Shown: positions 23,055-35,859 of the stretch, in pieces | How the letters are laid out: the number at the start of each line of letters is the position of its first letter | Numbering within the stretch: position 1 is the first letter of the stretch | Source: Agriotes lineatus | Lineage: Eukaryota > Arthropoda > Insecta > Coleoptera > Elateridae | Length of the DNA stretch: 64,000 bases | Direction: 5' to 3' | NCBI GenBank assembly: GCA_940337035.1 | Contig: OW679200.1 | Span: forward strand, 18,247,303-18,311,302 | The notes under the pieces: generated by a model | What the model was told of the DNA's origin: nothing | The model's database searches: none | The model's input: the letters and a program-made list of their open reading frames with translations, nothing else | Translations under genes and position numbers: made by a program

Positions 23055-23343
23055 CCTCTTCTTCTTATTTTTCTTTTCTTTCTTATTATACGTCAGTGGC
23101 CTGTTTTTAACCACGAAGTCGTGGTTCTATGAGCCCTCCTGCCTCGTAAGCTGGGTGGAGGGTGGCTACCTTTGCCCGTCGAAACTGAGGATAAGGTTCC
23201 TTGCTAGAGGTTAACGACTATCACAGGTGTTAGGGTGGTAGCCGGAGTTAGTGAAATATTTAAAAATACCTGTGCAGTCATCGGGGATCGAGCCCGGTCT
23301 GGCTGCCTGAGACCCAAGCATGTTGCTTGCTCAGCCATACGCT
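23055..23343 (-). mobile_element. tRNA-derived SINE, family S, copy 1
   Basis: On the minus strand it starts near GCGTATGGCTGAGCAAGC (A box) with a B box in GGGCTCGATCCCC. A body follows containing GACGGGCAAAGGTAGCC and CGTGGTTAAAAACAGGCC, and it ends in an A/G-rich tail. The same body occurs at 37328-37565 and 59775-59925. Confidence 0.75.
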
Positions 23344-23455
23344 TTCAAATCATTAAGAAAACTTTAATAATATGTAGATCTACTAGTATCTAATATAGTC
23401 CACATAATTTATTAAATACGAATGCTTATAGATAAATACGGATAGGGCCATAATC

Positions 23456-23903
23456 CTATAACATAAAATCGTTGCTCTCTTTCTTTGTTTGTATGTTTTT
23501 ATCTTTGTTCGCTATTTCCTTCGATGATACTGGACCGATTAAGTTGTATGATGGCTTAAAAGTTTGCTAATTTTTAGACTTAGATCGTAGGTCGGTTTTT
23601 ATTTTCAAGAAAAGTAGGAACAAGTTTTAATTTAATTAAATCCTCTAAGCAAGGGAGCGAAGCGCCTGTCGCAGTGGACTGCGGTGCAATAGCTGCTGTA
23701 GCCGTGTGCTATTAGCTCGGGTGATTCACTATGTTCATATATCATTATAGTAGCGCATTATTTAAACAAGCCATGTTGGTCAAGGGGTAGAATGCTCGCC
23801 TGCCACGCGGGCTGCCCGGGTTCGATTCCCGGCCGATGCATACTTTTACAAAATTTATATTAACGAATCTCTCTTAAATTAGCGAACCGGGTGACTCACT
23901 AGT
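23456..23903 (+). mobile_element. tRNA-Gly-containing repeat, copy 2
   Basis: This is the plus-strand partner of 20297-20765, starting CTATAACATAAAATCG and ending GACTCACTAGT. Shared blocks include GGACCGATTAAGTTGTA, TTAGACTTAGATCGTAG and GCATTATTTAAACAAGCC. The two copies face each other across about 2.7 kb. There is no coding frame. The internal pol III boxes suggest retroposition, but the tRNA lies near the 3' end, so the element type is uncertain. Confidence 0.7.
23770..23840 (+). tRNA. tRNA-Gly(GCC)-like sequence, pseudogene
   Basis: It is 71 nt long, the usual tRNA-Gly length. The A box is TGGTCAAGGGGTAG, the anticodon arm CTCGCCTGCCACGCGGG and the B box a perfect GGTTCGATTCC. The 3' acceptor half CCGATGC faces GCCATGT at the 5' side, so the acceptor stem is broken. 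The same substitution region is altered in copy 1, which suggests it was already broken in the repeat. Confidence 0.6.
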
Positions 23904-23999
23904 TATATATAACAGCAATGAGATAACATGAACAAAAAATTAGAATGCTTTAGTAAGAAAGAGATGACCAAACGAAAAAATTATTTTAGTATGCATGTT

Positions 24000-24401
24000 T
24001 GGTTGACATCTTTTTCTTCTTCAGGTGCCATCTCCATTCACTGAAGGTTGGCGACAATTTCGGCATATTTATTGCGGTACAGGGTTGTATGAATTAAAGA
24101 CGATGTTGATACCAGCCCAGTCGCGTATATCTTTCAGCCACGAATGTTGTCTGCGGCCAGGACTACGTTCTCCTTCGATTTTTCCTTCGATTATCAGTTT
24201 CAGGATGTCATAATTGTTGTTACGGTAAATGTGGCCCAGATAAGCGGCCTTTCTTCGCTTTATTGTAGTAAGTAGCTTCCTTTCCATTCCCATACGTCTA
24301 AGCACTTCCTCATTGGATACATGTTGAGTCCATGATATTTTTAATAATCTGCGGAAGATCCACATTTCAAAAGCCTCGAGTCTGTTCACATCTGTTGACA
24401 T
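24000..24401 (-). pseudogene. RTE-type retrotransposon, C-terminal fragment
   Basis: An open minus frame of 110 codons (24401-24069) carries the C-terminal tail typical of RTE-clade endonuclease/reverse transcriptases: LEAFEMWIFRRLLKISWTQH, then RRKAAYLGHIYRNN, then SPGRRQHSWLKDIRDWAG. The palm and endonuclease domains are absent, so this is a 5'-truncated insertion, the usual fate of non-LTR elements. The few bases below 24069 are probably its 3' untranslated end. Confidence 0.85.
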
Positions 24402-27400
24402 CTATCAATATTAAAATGTACGTCAGACCTACTCGAATATTTGCTACTATGTTTATCTTTTTCTTACTCAAACGTTACGTGTTATTTTCTTGTTTACGTT
24501 ATCTCATTGCTCTTATGTTGGGCCCATCGGTACATTAATATAGCACCTTCTATTATCGCCAATTTACTAATTTCTTATCTAGGCTTATATATCTGCACTA
24601 TGTATTCGAATTAAAATAGCAATAAAGACGGGGTAGTGTTTATATTTTTCTTTGTATATTATATATTAAGAAAAGTTTATCATTGTGTAAAAGGCCATTT
24701 TAAAATACTCGTACATTACGTGCCACGTCAAAGATATATGAATGACAGCGATATTTCCGGAGTGTCCACTCACGTAATTCATTTATGTATGACGAACAGC
24801 TTACACTATAGGGCTTTACCGTTCATATATAAACAACAGCCCGTGTATTTTAATAGGAGAATTTAAAGTGTGCCCCCAAGTAAACATATTCCTATATTTG
24901 GTTTGAGCAAAAAGTGAAAATTTAAAGTTTTAGAGAGAGGAAGAAGAAAACATTACAGTCTACACTCCAAACCTTTTTTTAAACTTTAATCTTACAAAAA
25001 CCAAGTAACTTATTAACAAATTTATTAATGAACTGAGGTGTAACGCTTGAAACATATTTGTGGTTGATCAGGACACCTAAAGTATTTTTTTTTCTATAAT
25101 AACTGTCAAAGTGTTACAATGTTGGTAGGTATGTGATTAAAACGCTAGGAAATTTGTATACCTCGTGTTGGTAGAACTTTTTCAAAATTATAGTTATGTG
25201 TCAATTTTGAATGCCAAAGTTTCTTAATTTAAACTCTTGACACATTTCTTTTTTTAACATGGAATCATCATCATCATCAATAAAATAGGATAAAAAAATA
25301 AAACCAAGAAATATTTTAAATGCAAAAATGAAGCAAGCGATATGACATATCTGTCAAAATGACAATAACTTTTTTAGTGGAGGAAAAGAACTAAATATCT
25401 ATGTACCAACATTATTAAAACTAGGGACCCTGCAGGAATACAACTTATCCCCTAGAAAGTTGACCTTGAAAATTACTACAGAAAAAAAAGTAGGTACTTT
25501 ATAGCAACACGTGGGCGTCACTTTTGCTCGATTTTTAGCAGCTTCACGACCTTTTTATTTCGTAATTTTGGTATAATAGACAGTGCATTTTTTCGTAGTT
25601 ATTTACCATTATATTATTATTAAACAGAAATTTAAAAAATTTAAAGAACCCTTGAATGAGCGAGCTTCGCAGGGAAAAAATACACAAAATTTACATAGGG
25701 GGCCACGTCATTCATTAATGAATGACATCCTAAAAACTATGAAGGCATTGGAAAACAAAAATAACAACAAATACTGAGTCCTACTACAATTTTAACAACA
25801 AAATTTATAAAATAAAGAAAAAAAAATGATTGGCTCTGGGGATGATGTGGTAACTAAAAACTCTATTTTTAATTTATATCTCGCATAATAATTCAAGCGT
25901 TTGAGAATCAGCTTTGAAGTTAAGTACTTGTTATAATAATCGGGTTATCGAATTTTAATTCAATTTGCCAATAACAAGGAAAGTTGCTCTCATTTTGTAC
26001 TCACAAAATACATTTTCAAATTCTCTGATGGAATTTAGCAAAACTTGAATTTGTAAAAATAATAATTATATACTTATCTGTAATTACATTTTTCCTACAA
26101 CTTCAATTATTTTATATTATAAACAGAATAAACAGATACATTTAAAAACAATCTAGCCCGAACCGAGATCCGAACTTGCGACCTCTAGCTCGGCAGTCGA
26201 GTATGTATTCCAATACACCATACTGACAGCTTAATGTCTATTAGTGGCAATGAGAATAAAAATCATGAAATGCATACAAAGAAAAAAATCAACAAATCTC
26301 GCCCAAAAGCTTGTCAGTTCTTTGCATTAATATTCAATACAAACTTGTGTAGAAATCATTCTGATAGGTTATTTCGGTTTGAAAATATAATATTGACATC
26401 GATCCGACCGGATATATTTAGCATTTATTAATGTTTCGTCTTTCTTTTAATACCAAAACGGTTGATTTCTTCACAAAAGTTATACAATTTCATGACTACT
26501 ATCATGTAATTTTAGGTTGGTCGTGGTTGATTGAGCGGTTTGCTACAAAAAATAAAAATTGTAGAGGGCGAAACCAATACTTTGGCAGGTATAGTCGAAG
26601 TAATTAAATTTGCAACAAAGTATCAGTGGTAATAAAATATTTTGTAGTTATCGAAACAGATTTAGATATTTAAATAATGCATATGCTGACCAATAAGTAC
26701 AAATAGGGTAACCATGGCTACGATGGTGCGACAGTGATGTACGATGGTGATAGAAAGCACCTTCCATTCTATCACCATTTAAGATGCTGCAGACCTTTTA
26801 AGTGAAAGAAGCAGAGCTTAGTAATGCAAATGGAACATGAGTGGTCAATCAGAAGCAGTACGTCGAAAATCCCCCATTACAAATCATGCCATAAGAAAAT
26901 GCTGTATTGAAATTAAAAATACGAAGCTCACTTTGGGCGTTTTGAAAATCGGTTTTATTAATTTATAGGTACGTTTCATGAACTTCGTTAAGCGGAGTGC
27001 TCTCTGAATTCGTTTACTGTGTTTGTCCGCTGTGTGTCTAGCTGCTACACTGTTTTTCGGAATTTTTAAATTTTGAAGAACGAAAAAGTTAAGCCTATTT
27101 TGATGCTACAATTAAAACTAAATCAGAATTAGACAATCCTTCAGTTTTCTCTACGTTTACAACGTCAAGTGTTTCTTACAAAGTATAACCGAGTAGCTTC
27201 CTGCTAAGTTTGATTTTCCGTAACAAAGCAACTTCTGGTATAATTTAACTTTCTGCGGGAAATTAAAATAAGATGCAGCCGAAGACTGCGGAATTATTAT
27301 AACGAGTTCATGATTAATGTATGATTGCAGTAGCCTGAACTTTTAACTTTCGTTGAAGGACAAGAGTTAGAAAGAGAAATGTTGCCTCCCGCAGGAAATC

Positions 27401-28715
27401 AAGCAAGATGTATTCGCACACAGTGTTCCGTAGTCTTGTCATCACCACTTGTCAGCTAGGATATTTATTTATTACAGCCAATGGAGGCTTGTCTTACGAT
27501 ATAAGGTTTTGACGTTCGTGCTGAGTAGGTCAACTAAATAGAATTCCCATTTATAAAAAAATATATTGCGACTTGGTGTCATAATTTTTTAACCTAATTT
27601 TCGCTGTGAATCGCTAAGATTTGAGCAGAACTAACCATCATTACCAACTAATTATTGAAATTAAAAGATTACTGACTGATCTTCTCTACCTTTACTTGTT
27701 AAATATACGTTACCATAGCAAAAATAGTGATAGCTTTGCATTTTTGCATAACGTACTATTGTACAGAGCGTTACAATCAAAATAGCAGTTGCTTTACTTT
27801 TGAAGTTATAGAAATTTTTCATAAATAATTTAGTAGCTTTTTGTTAAAGAGATGGTTTATTCCGAAGTAATACTAGTTACATTATTTTTTCCGTTAATGA
27901 ACGGAAATATGCCATCGACTAGGTAAGGAGAATAGATCGGAATCAACTTATCTTCGGAAAGCAGAAAACTAAATCAGAAGGTGTCAAATGGTCTGACTCG
28001 CACGTTTCCTGCTGATTCCTTGACAAGGAACCACTAACTGACTCAATTGTAGTAGAAAACAAGTTTTAGCAAATATCATACAATGATTATACCACTTCAT
28101 ATAACATCAACCAATAAAAAATGGTAAAAATGCATAGCTACGCATGTACTAACTTTTGATAACGTGATAATCATATACCTTCTTGACTAATAACTGATAG
28201 TTAAATACCTTCACAAACATCGAGTTATCTTCTGAAAGTACAATCGTCAACCACAATAACTGTACTTTTAATATTTATAAATAAACTGTTCAAACGTTGT
28301 TTATTGACACATGATGTAATCTAGCCGGATGCAACTCGTGTCTTCTTGATTATCAAATCGTTTCTGTTTCCACTCGATACATTGTTTAGAACTCACGTGA
28401 TTGCCAAACAATATATCTCGTGCAAACATAAATGATTAATTAATAATCAAAAACCCACTAGTTGTATTATATTTGATAACAAATCGAATCTTTGAGGTAA
28501 TACCATGTGGGGTATAAATTACTATTCCTATTCGTAATTACTGGTATAAACCGACTCTTAGAAATATTTAATTATAGAACAAATATCAGAAAGTAGTGAA
28601 GATCACAGATCATGCAAGGATTGACATATATCTAGCATATAAATTGTATGGGAGCTTCGCTGCCGGTACGTTTCTTACTCAAAACTAGGCAAGAGCAGTA
28701 CCTGAAAATTATCAC
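24402..28715. other. AT-rich intergenic DNA, little structure
   Basis: Apart from a tRNA-like sequence at 26154-26232 and a short CATCATCATC run near 25267, I see no repeats or coding domains. Open frames of 60-76 codons are compatible with chance. Confidence 0.4.
26154..26232 (-). repeat. tRNA-derived sequence (SINE head or tRNA pseudogene)
   Basis: On the minus strand TATGGTGTATTGGAATAC fits an A box and AAGTTCGGATCTCGG a B box at tRNA spacing. An acceptor stem is not convincing. Flanks are AT-rich and no target-site duplication was found. Confidence 0.5.
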
Positions 28716-28914
28716 ACTACTGGCCGGTCTTATAAAGAACACTAATCTGAAGTTAACTTTAATTCTCTGTTAAAATAAACAAAAGCGCATAAAAACATTA
28801 GTGCTTATGACATTTATTTATTAATAAACAAATTTTGATGCGCTTTCTTTATTTTAACAGCAAATTAAAGTTAACTCCAGGTTAGTCGCCTTTATAAGAC
28901 TGGCTGTAAGTAGT
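28716..28914. mobile_element. Palindromic MITE
   Basis: Arms of about 70 bp are matched. Left blocks GGTCTTATAAAG, GAAGTTAACTTTAATT, CTGTTAAAATAAA and AAGCGCAT all recur in complement in the right arm. The outer ends read ACTACTGGCCGGTC and, reversed, ACTACTTACAGCCAGTC. It has no coding capacity. Confidence 0.75.
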
Positions 28915-29499
28915 AATGATAATCAAATATTTAAGAGCATGCAATTTGGAGCAGATAAGTTTACTGAGTTATGCAATTTTTAGACCTTTCCAAATAGGTA
29001 TGGTTTTTTTAATTCAGGTACCTGCATATTTCTCACACAAACTGAATTATGTTACTTACTGGGATAGCAAACCAGTATGAAATTTTAACTATGAATGTAT
29101 GAAGCTTTTAACAGTTTTGGATAACTTCTAAATGCTGATTTATAGCCATTCAGCAGTTCTTATTGGGCACAACTGTTATTTTTAACCAGTATTAAACATA
29201 CGTTTCAGCACCGGAATTGCTCCAAGACCTAAAGATGTAAAAGGGTAAAGGTGGTTACAATCACCATATGAGCTAGTAAACGATATATTCTCTGAATAAC
29301 ATGAGGTGAAGCTTTCAAAGTTGCGCACTGATGTTACAAATACAATTATTTAATTAGCAAGCTAGGCTTCCTGGTATACATAAAAAACTGCTCTTGAGCA
29401 CCTCCTGAAAATCTCCGCGGAAACCAATGTAGGGCCTACTCTCGCTTGATTAAACACCCAGAAGGGCTGCTGGACCAAAGTCCCTATATCTGTCCTGAA

Positions 29500-31260
29500 A
29501 TTGAGCAATGGAAAATACATAATAAACTTAACTACAGATATATTGATAGACAAAAAACCCATCGAGTCTCATAGACGTAAGTTTACGACGAGAGAATGCT
29601 GTGGGTCAGATTACCTGCTAGTGAGACAAAATTTAGATGTAGAATCTGTAGCAGCTATGACGTTAACTTTGCTAAAAGTAAAAACCACAGAAATAGTTGA
29701 AGTTTGCTCGAGAAATTGTGAACAGGGCAAAGAAAAGTGAAGAACACTCACTGGAGCTAAATGAGAGAATATTGAAATTACCCTAATGGAGATAGCAACT
29801 TTAACGCTGGAAATAAGAAAGAAGCGGGAAGAGCGCAATATGGTCCGCCGAGAAGTACCCGCGGACTATAGAGAAACGGAACTTTGACCACAAGGAATAC
29901 GTGATAAGAAAACGATGTACTAATTCAGAACCTGGAAGAAAACTAAGCAAACCTGCATAAAAGCAGCTTATTACTTTAAAAAAAATGGCAGGAAAGTTAA
30001 AAAAGATACTTGGAAGAACTATTTCCAAAACATACTGGACACCCAGATTAATATAGACAAAAACGGTTATCTGGACCACTTAGAAAATGTATAAACTAGA
30101 AAGCATACATTTAATGAAAAAGGTACACGCTCTGATAGTGCAAATATGGCAGGAAGAAAAGTATTATTTATTCTATCCACAAAAAAATGGATCAAAATGA
30201 TATGTAAAAGCTACTGCGGAATTTTGCCTTTGTATATAACATACAAGATTCTTACCTGAGTGAATGATTCGTGAGTACCTGACTGGAAGCAGTGGTAGAA
30301 GATGGTAGAAGAAGGAGGTAGTTCAATCCCAGTAACTTCAAAGGCTTGCGATTCCACAATTCGGCTTTGGCAACCGTGGGGTCTTAATGCCCAATTATCC
30401 ACAATGAGAAGAGTCCGATGTCCGGGCAGTGGGAGGGGGGGGGTTTAAAAACAAGGGTGATAATGACCAAGAGGGGATATCGATGTTCACAAAAAATGTT
30501 GATTTCAGATACCCGTACGATTCGATAGACAGGAACACACTATATGGAATACTGCTATAATTTGGGATACAGGCCAAACTAATAAAACTGATTAAAGCGA
30601 CAATGGAGGCTACTGAAGCGTGGCTAGGCGTAGAAAAGAGTCTAACGAACACATTAAAACTTTCGAGGGGTCTGAAACACAAACACCACATGGCCCTACG
30701 ATGTTCAATCTCGCATTGGAGTCAGTAATCATACAAATAGAAGAGCAAATCCATTAACCAATAAAATATCATGTGAGCAAATGAAAACGAAATCAAGTTT
30801 GGCTTTGAAAGAATTAAGTCTTGTGGTCTATTACTTCAGATGTATTTAATTTAAATATGACAGTTATTATAATAGTCCATATCCAACATAATGTGAATTA
30901 ATAATCGACATATGTTTCATTTTTTAAAGCCAAGCTGGATTTCATTTTTATTTGCTCACATTTTATATTGAAGAAAGGTAAAAGCAAGAAAAATGTACTC
31001 ACAGCTAAAAGAACATGCCCAATCTGTTGGCTTGGAGGTCAACGTGGAAGAAACGAACACGGCAACACAAACCAGAGCAAATAAACCTCCTGCAAGCATC
31101 ATGACCGAAGATGCAGGATAAATGTTGTAAGATACAAAAAGGGGCAACGAATAAGTGCATCGTGTGTAATGGAGCTGCATAGCAGAGATCTCGTGTGACA
31201 ACGTGAGACAAATGGTTGAACGTTGAAATCGCATTCGCAGGCGCTGAATCGATGTCCACC
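29500..31260 (+). pseudogene. RTE-type retrotransposon, heavily decayed
   Basis: Pieces of an RTE polyprotein appear in order on the plus strand across several frames. An endonuclease end with CCGSDYLLV lies near 29600. A linker with KKDTWKNYFQNILDT follows near 30015, then RT motif 1 as CKSYCGILPLYITYKIL near 30205. The palm is DFRYPYDSIDR (30501-30535), followed by FGIQAKLIKLIKATMEATEA and LSRGLK. The later GLEVNVEET segment near 31035 matches the usual GLxVNxxKT block. Many stops and frameshifts and the loss of a readable YADD box show it is dead. A MITE interrupts it at about 30758-30972. Confidence 0.75.
30758..30972. mobile_element. MITE nested in the RTE relic
   Basis: The inverted ends are TGTGAGCAAATGAAAACGAA and, complemented on the right, TGTGAGCAAATAAAAATGAA, followed by matching TTGGCTTT blocks. 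Matching can be extended outward into CAATA-type flanks. It lies between two RTE blocks that would otherwise be adjacent, which defines it as an insertion. Confidence 0.7.
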
Positions 31261-31844
31261 CCCGGAAATGTTTTTTATTTCATATTTGATGTAATTTGCA
31301 TTATCAAGTGTTTTATTTTATTGTTTCAGTATTATTAGGAGATATCTTTACCTTTCGTTTCTTTGGTTTTCAAAATTGTTTAGTGTCACAACATCCACTT
31401 GCGAGGAAAGTTCTGAGTAAAGCTCTTTACAGATTTTTCTGGTCCTTATTGCCTGTTACATTCATTTTGATGCAATAAAATCTGGGTTAATTTCACTCTC
31501 TTCCGACTACCTTCTGTGATTTTACGGTTATCGTCTGGGGAATATAATTTTTTGGTATCTTTTGAGAGCACACCCTAAGTCTCCGAAGTCGCTCTACTTC
31601 CTCAAAGTCGCTTTGAAGTTATGATCTGACACAAGAAAGCCGTGGCGCATACTATGGAAATTATCACTTTCCTGCAAAATGGTTTTTGTATTAGCATCAA
31701 ATTGATGTTAATATTTTGCTTTGTATAGGAATCGCCCCATAAAATAAAAATATTCACGTGGCCGTGCATAGATTTTGTTAAACGAAAGGCCGACTTCTTA
31801 GGCACCAGAACTTGCTGTCCCTCCACCCAAATATTAAAGACATT
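31261..31844. other. Intergenic DNA, nothing assigned
   Basis: No repeat boundaries or recognisable coding frames were seen. Confidence 0.4.
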
Positions 31845-31935
31845 ATATCATATCACACCATAGAGTTGGTGGTCGAACATACCTCGGGTCTCAAACCCGG
31901 GACTCCCGGCCTAACAAGTCATACCATAAATAAAG
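31845..31935 (-). repeat. tRNA-derived remnant
   Basis: On the minus strand GGGTTTGAGACCCG resembles a B box and TGGTATGACTTGTTAGG a weak A box upstream. Spacing is short and the A box is poor, so it is a decayed SINE head at best. Confidence 0.35.
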
Positions 31936-34900
31936 TCGATAGAAGAATACATGTTATCATGCTGGTAACCCATATTTTACACAAAGTCATAAGAATATTC
32001 CAGAAGTCATCTTCATTTTCACTTGACGTGTACTTTCCAACTTGCACAATGTTTTTGCACTACCTTCTATTTATTGTCTAGAATCTGCTACCGAAACCTT
32101 GGAAAATATGTGCAATAAGGAACCAATAGCTACATACTCGTATTATTACAATAGTAACTTACCGTCGTATTTTGCTTGTTTTCGTTATTTGGTGGTATGA
32201 TGCATCCAAAACTTTGTACTCTGTTCCTCAAATATTGTCTATATAATAAAAAAAGCTTAAAACAATTTTGTTAGTTAGTTCTACCTGTCGTTAGAATTTC
32301 CTAGTTCGTTATATGTAATTTAAAAGCATAAAATTCTAATCCAGAATATTGTAATAACTCAGTTTTCAACAAAATATCGTGTTGTTCCTTAATTTTAACG
32401 TTAACCTCCATATTTGGCTTTATTTACTAATGTTATTTCTAGTGATCTAAAATAACATTAGCTTCCTTTCAAAGCTACTTATTGGTTATGCAAATTTAAA
32501 AGTACGTAGGTTACGTTGAGAATTGCAGATGTGCGTTTCAGTTGAACTCTTGCATTTTCTCTCCTCGTGTTATGTGATGTTTCTTGGTTTTGACAGAGCT
32601 CTGTGAAAGAGATATGTTGGTTACTTGATTCTGGGAGCTCGATATTTACCTGAAGAATTGGGTGTGTATTTTGACATGTTGAAGGCTGACAGCTGGCATT
32701 TGAATGCACTAAGCGGTGTTTATTGTACCACGTGCCTAGCTTATTTGAGCAAATTTGCACATATTAACGGGATACTACGGATAGCTTTTCAGACGTACTA
32801 TATAATCTGCTTCACGATGTTGTGCATTTCGTTGCCGTGAGTGCTAGAACGGTTGTTTAGTAACTTTCGTTAGACTGCCCGGTTTTTCTGTTTGGTTGTT
32901 AAGTAAACCAGAAACTAGCTAAAAACAATTCACCGAATTGATGAAAGACCTGGCGTCTGGCCCATTAAGGGGATTTGGGATTCGATGATCGCTGTGTCTT
33001 CGTTATGTTTTCCAGTTTTTTATTGTTGAATTAAGTAAATGAAATTTGGGAGAAACATCTTGCAGGTGGATTTACATGTAGACGGCACGGTTTTGATGGT
33101 TTTTAAGTCTGAACCTCCTGATAATGCTCCATAGAAAGTGAACGTCACATACTAAATTATGATCTATGATATTCGAGATGCCACGTCTGTTATTTGGAAT
33201 TTTATTTACAACGTATTTTAGAAATAAATTAAATCTTAAAAGAAATAATAGATTGCAAGGGCTCTATCATTTATATGTTTGTAACATTCTGAATTCAATT
33301 GACTTCGTCAAGAATATTTTCAGAAGGATATCACTATCATGCAATGTAATATCTTGCAAGAGACGAGGTTTGCTTTGTATTTCAACAGCCTTTAATTTAC
33401 AGGAAAACTTTTAACAGAACAGAACATTATGCATGCTTCATAAGCTTAAACATTTTGATTTTTTCACTTTGCTAACCATTCATGCGGCGTCAGAGCAGTT
33501 TAAACTGTTTTTCCCGATAAAAGTAGAAACGCATTCACTTTTAACGATCACTAGTAGCTTTCCTTTGAAATATATTGCAGAAGTTGCTCTTGTAATTAAT
33601 CATAATTAGCGGATGTTTTCCGAGAAGAGGTTCAAGCGTAATTAATGCGATAAGCGAGGCCTGCAGGTTTGATAAATTTATATTTGTAGCCAATCCTCTA
33701 CTCTCTTGGAAAAATATAAAATAATTAGAATTCAGGTTCAGGAATTAACTAGCAATTAGTTCGTACGATTTTCCTGAAAAATATTTTAAGAGTTTGCTGG
33801 TGTAACATTGAATTTTAATGCAGGTAATGTTTTAGCTTGCCAAACTCTAGAAGTTTTGATAACTACACGTTTAAATGAATTTTTATTTTTGTCCAAAATG
33901 TTTTTTCATCCTGTAAGTTATGTAACTGAAAATAAAGTCAAAAGATTTTTGCAAGAGTCCAAGGGACTTTTCCAACAACCAATAACTTGCACTATTCTAG
34001 TCTCCAGGTGGAATCTTCTCTGATTTAAGGGCAAATTAGCAGAGCTACAGATTTTAGTAAGTGCGATGTTATCTGTAAAATGCAAAGCAGAGCTGGGAAA
34101 CTGTTTTGTAAATGCGCTATTAACATATTTTCCTCGTTTGAGCGCTAACTTGCTATGAACGCAAGAAACTAGAAATTATATGTTTGAATTGCAGTACATG
34201 TAGGATAGCGGTGGATTTTAATTGGTATTTGCAAAATATAAAAGCTCTTACAAAAAATAGCTATGTGTTTGCTTTCTGGGCCGTTTTCAGTAGTAGTTTT
34301 TGTAGGATGTATGATGATTTATTAGCTCTATGACAAATTTGAAAAATTAAAGCTCATGCACTTGGAAGAAACAGATGTTGTACAAATATATGTCCGATTC
34401 GGCTTAATTCCAGAGTTAAATAGTTTTTCAGATTTAGTAGAATTCAATTAAATTAAAATGTTCACCTTAGGCTTGAGTGCATGCGCCAAGTCGACGAACC
34501 AAAGGTTTTTGACACAAAGCATGCTGTTTGGAATCCTAAACCTTCTAGTAGTAGCTAAATAGGTCATGAAAATCTGGTTAGTTACTGTGTGTGCCCCCAC
34601 AAATAAATCCTAGGAATGTTCGTTGAACTAATCTGCGTGTAAGAGATCATTTGTCGCCTACAGAAATAGTAAATTATTGTTAACAATGCCACCCTAAATG
34701 TAAACACTGTGACTTGACTAAACTCAACCAATATAAACGCATTCGGATCTTGAAATAGGGACGTACCTATTTCAATGGTTCCGTGAGTCGGCAACTATAT
34801 TAAAAGATATGGACAGCACCTTTATTGAAATTTGCTAGTTCAATAATATATAATTTCATGAATGTGGATTTATTTGGATTATAATTAATAAAGAAAACTA

Positions 34901-34943
34901 ACACTGGAAAAATTAATGTAGAACGGATCTAAAATTGTAAAGA
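31936..34943. other. AT-rich intergenic DNA, nothing assigned
   Basis: About 3 kb without supported genes or repeats. Frames of up to 98 codons are open, but none shows a domain, signal peptide or coding-like neighbours. Confidence 0.4.
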
Positions 34944-35043
34944 NNNNNNNNNNNNNNNNNNNNNNNNNNNNNNNNNNNNNNNNNNNNNNNNNNNNNNNNN
35001 NNNNNNNNNNNNNNNNNNNNNNNNNNNNNNNNNNNNNNNNNNN
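34944..35043. other. Assembly gap of 100 N
   Basis: The run is exactly 100 N, the conventional placeholder for a scaffold join of unknown size. Features should not be measured across it. Confidence 0.99.
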
Positions 35044-35855
35044 ACACATATTTTAATATAAAGACGCACGCAAGTGCATAAAATTACTTTTATTGATGTT
35101 CTCACATAACCGCGAGCGCTAATAAACGAGTATACTTGAAATACTCCAAACATAACCTTACACAAAGCATTTGCATCCATTATCTTGTAAGGGCGCTTCT
35201 TTGAATACAAAACGAATTCGGGGAATTTTCATATGACGCAAATTGCGTTAAGAAATTGTGGGTAAACTACGCCAGCCGCTCGCATATTTACTATTCGGCT
35301 TCCCGAATAACAAATGTGGAATATCGGATCACTTTGTCGCGAATGGAATCTGCTTTTTGGGGTTTTATGCATGAACGGCGCCAGCTAGACTACTGTAAGG
35401 CAAATTCAATGAGGCAACTGCTGTTTGTACGAAAGCTGCCTTCTTAGTGTTTTAATTCACAGCTGCTTATAAAATGAGAATAAAAATAAAAAACGCGACG
35501 TTAGTTTAAATCAAAATTTATGAAAACAAAAACCACATTTGTTTGCATGAATCGATAATACAAAAATCTAACCCCCATTGGAAAGCATCTGCATTTGATG
35601 GGTATACAATAAAATTTATTTATACAAGCGGTTCTGAATATGCGAGTAATACAAAAACCAGAAGTTTAAAATCAATTTCCCATCGAAAATAGAATGACTG
35701 AAAATGTATACAATTACAGGAGCTCTATCTAATATATAAAAATAGGAAAATCTCATGCAGCCAGCATTAATTAACAAAAGAGTTTCATAGTTAAGGCACT
35801 AGAAAATCACCCAAAGCCAATAAATATGATAAAGTTAGAAGGTATGTCAGATTGA
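35044..35855. other. Intergenic DNA, nothing assigned
   Basis: A short GC-richer patch near 35265-35450 has an open 63-codon plus frame of no recognised family. Otherwise only AT-rich sequence is seen. Confidence 0.35.
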
Positions 35856-35859
35856 GATG

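Noticed and set aside
20373..23840. Two working tRNA-Gly(GCC) genes
   Set aside because: Both lack a pairing 5' acceptor half and lie at the same place inside a repeated element, so they are tRNA-derived sequences.
30395..30691. 98-codon minus-strand open frame
   Set aside because: It lies opposite the RTE palm region read on the plus strand, so it is a shadow of that relic.
32479..32760. 93-codon minus-strand open frame with Cys, Asn and Gln
   Set aside because: No recognisable family, no promoter or splice signals, and an overlapping frame is open on the other strand.
34929..35210. 93-codon minus-strand open frame
   Set aside because: It runs through the 100-N gap, so the reading frame is not real evidence.
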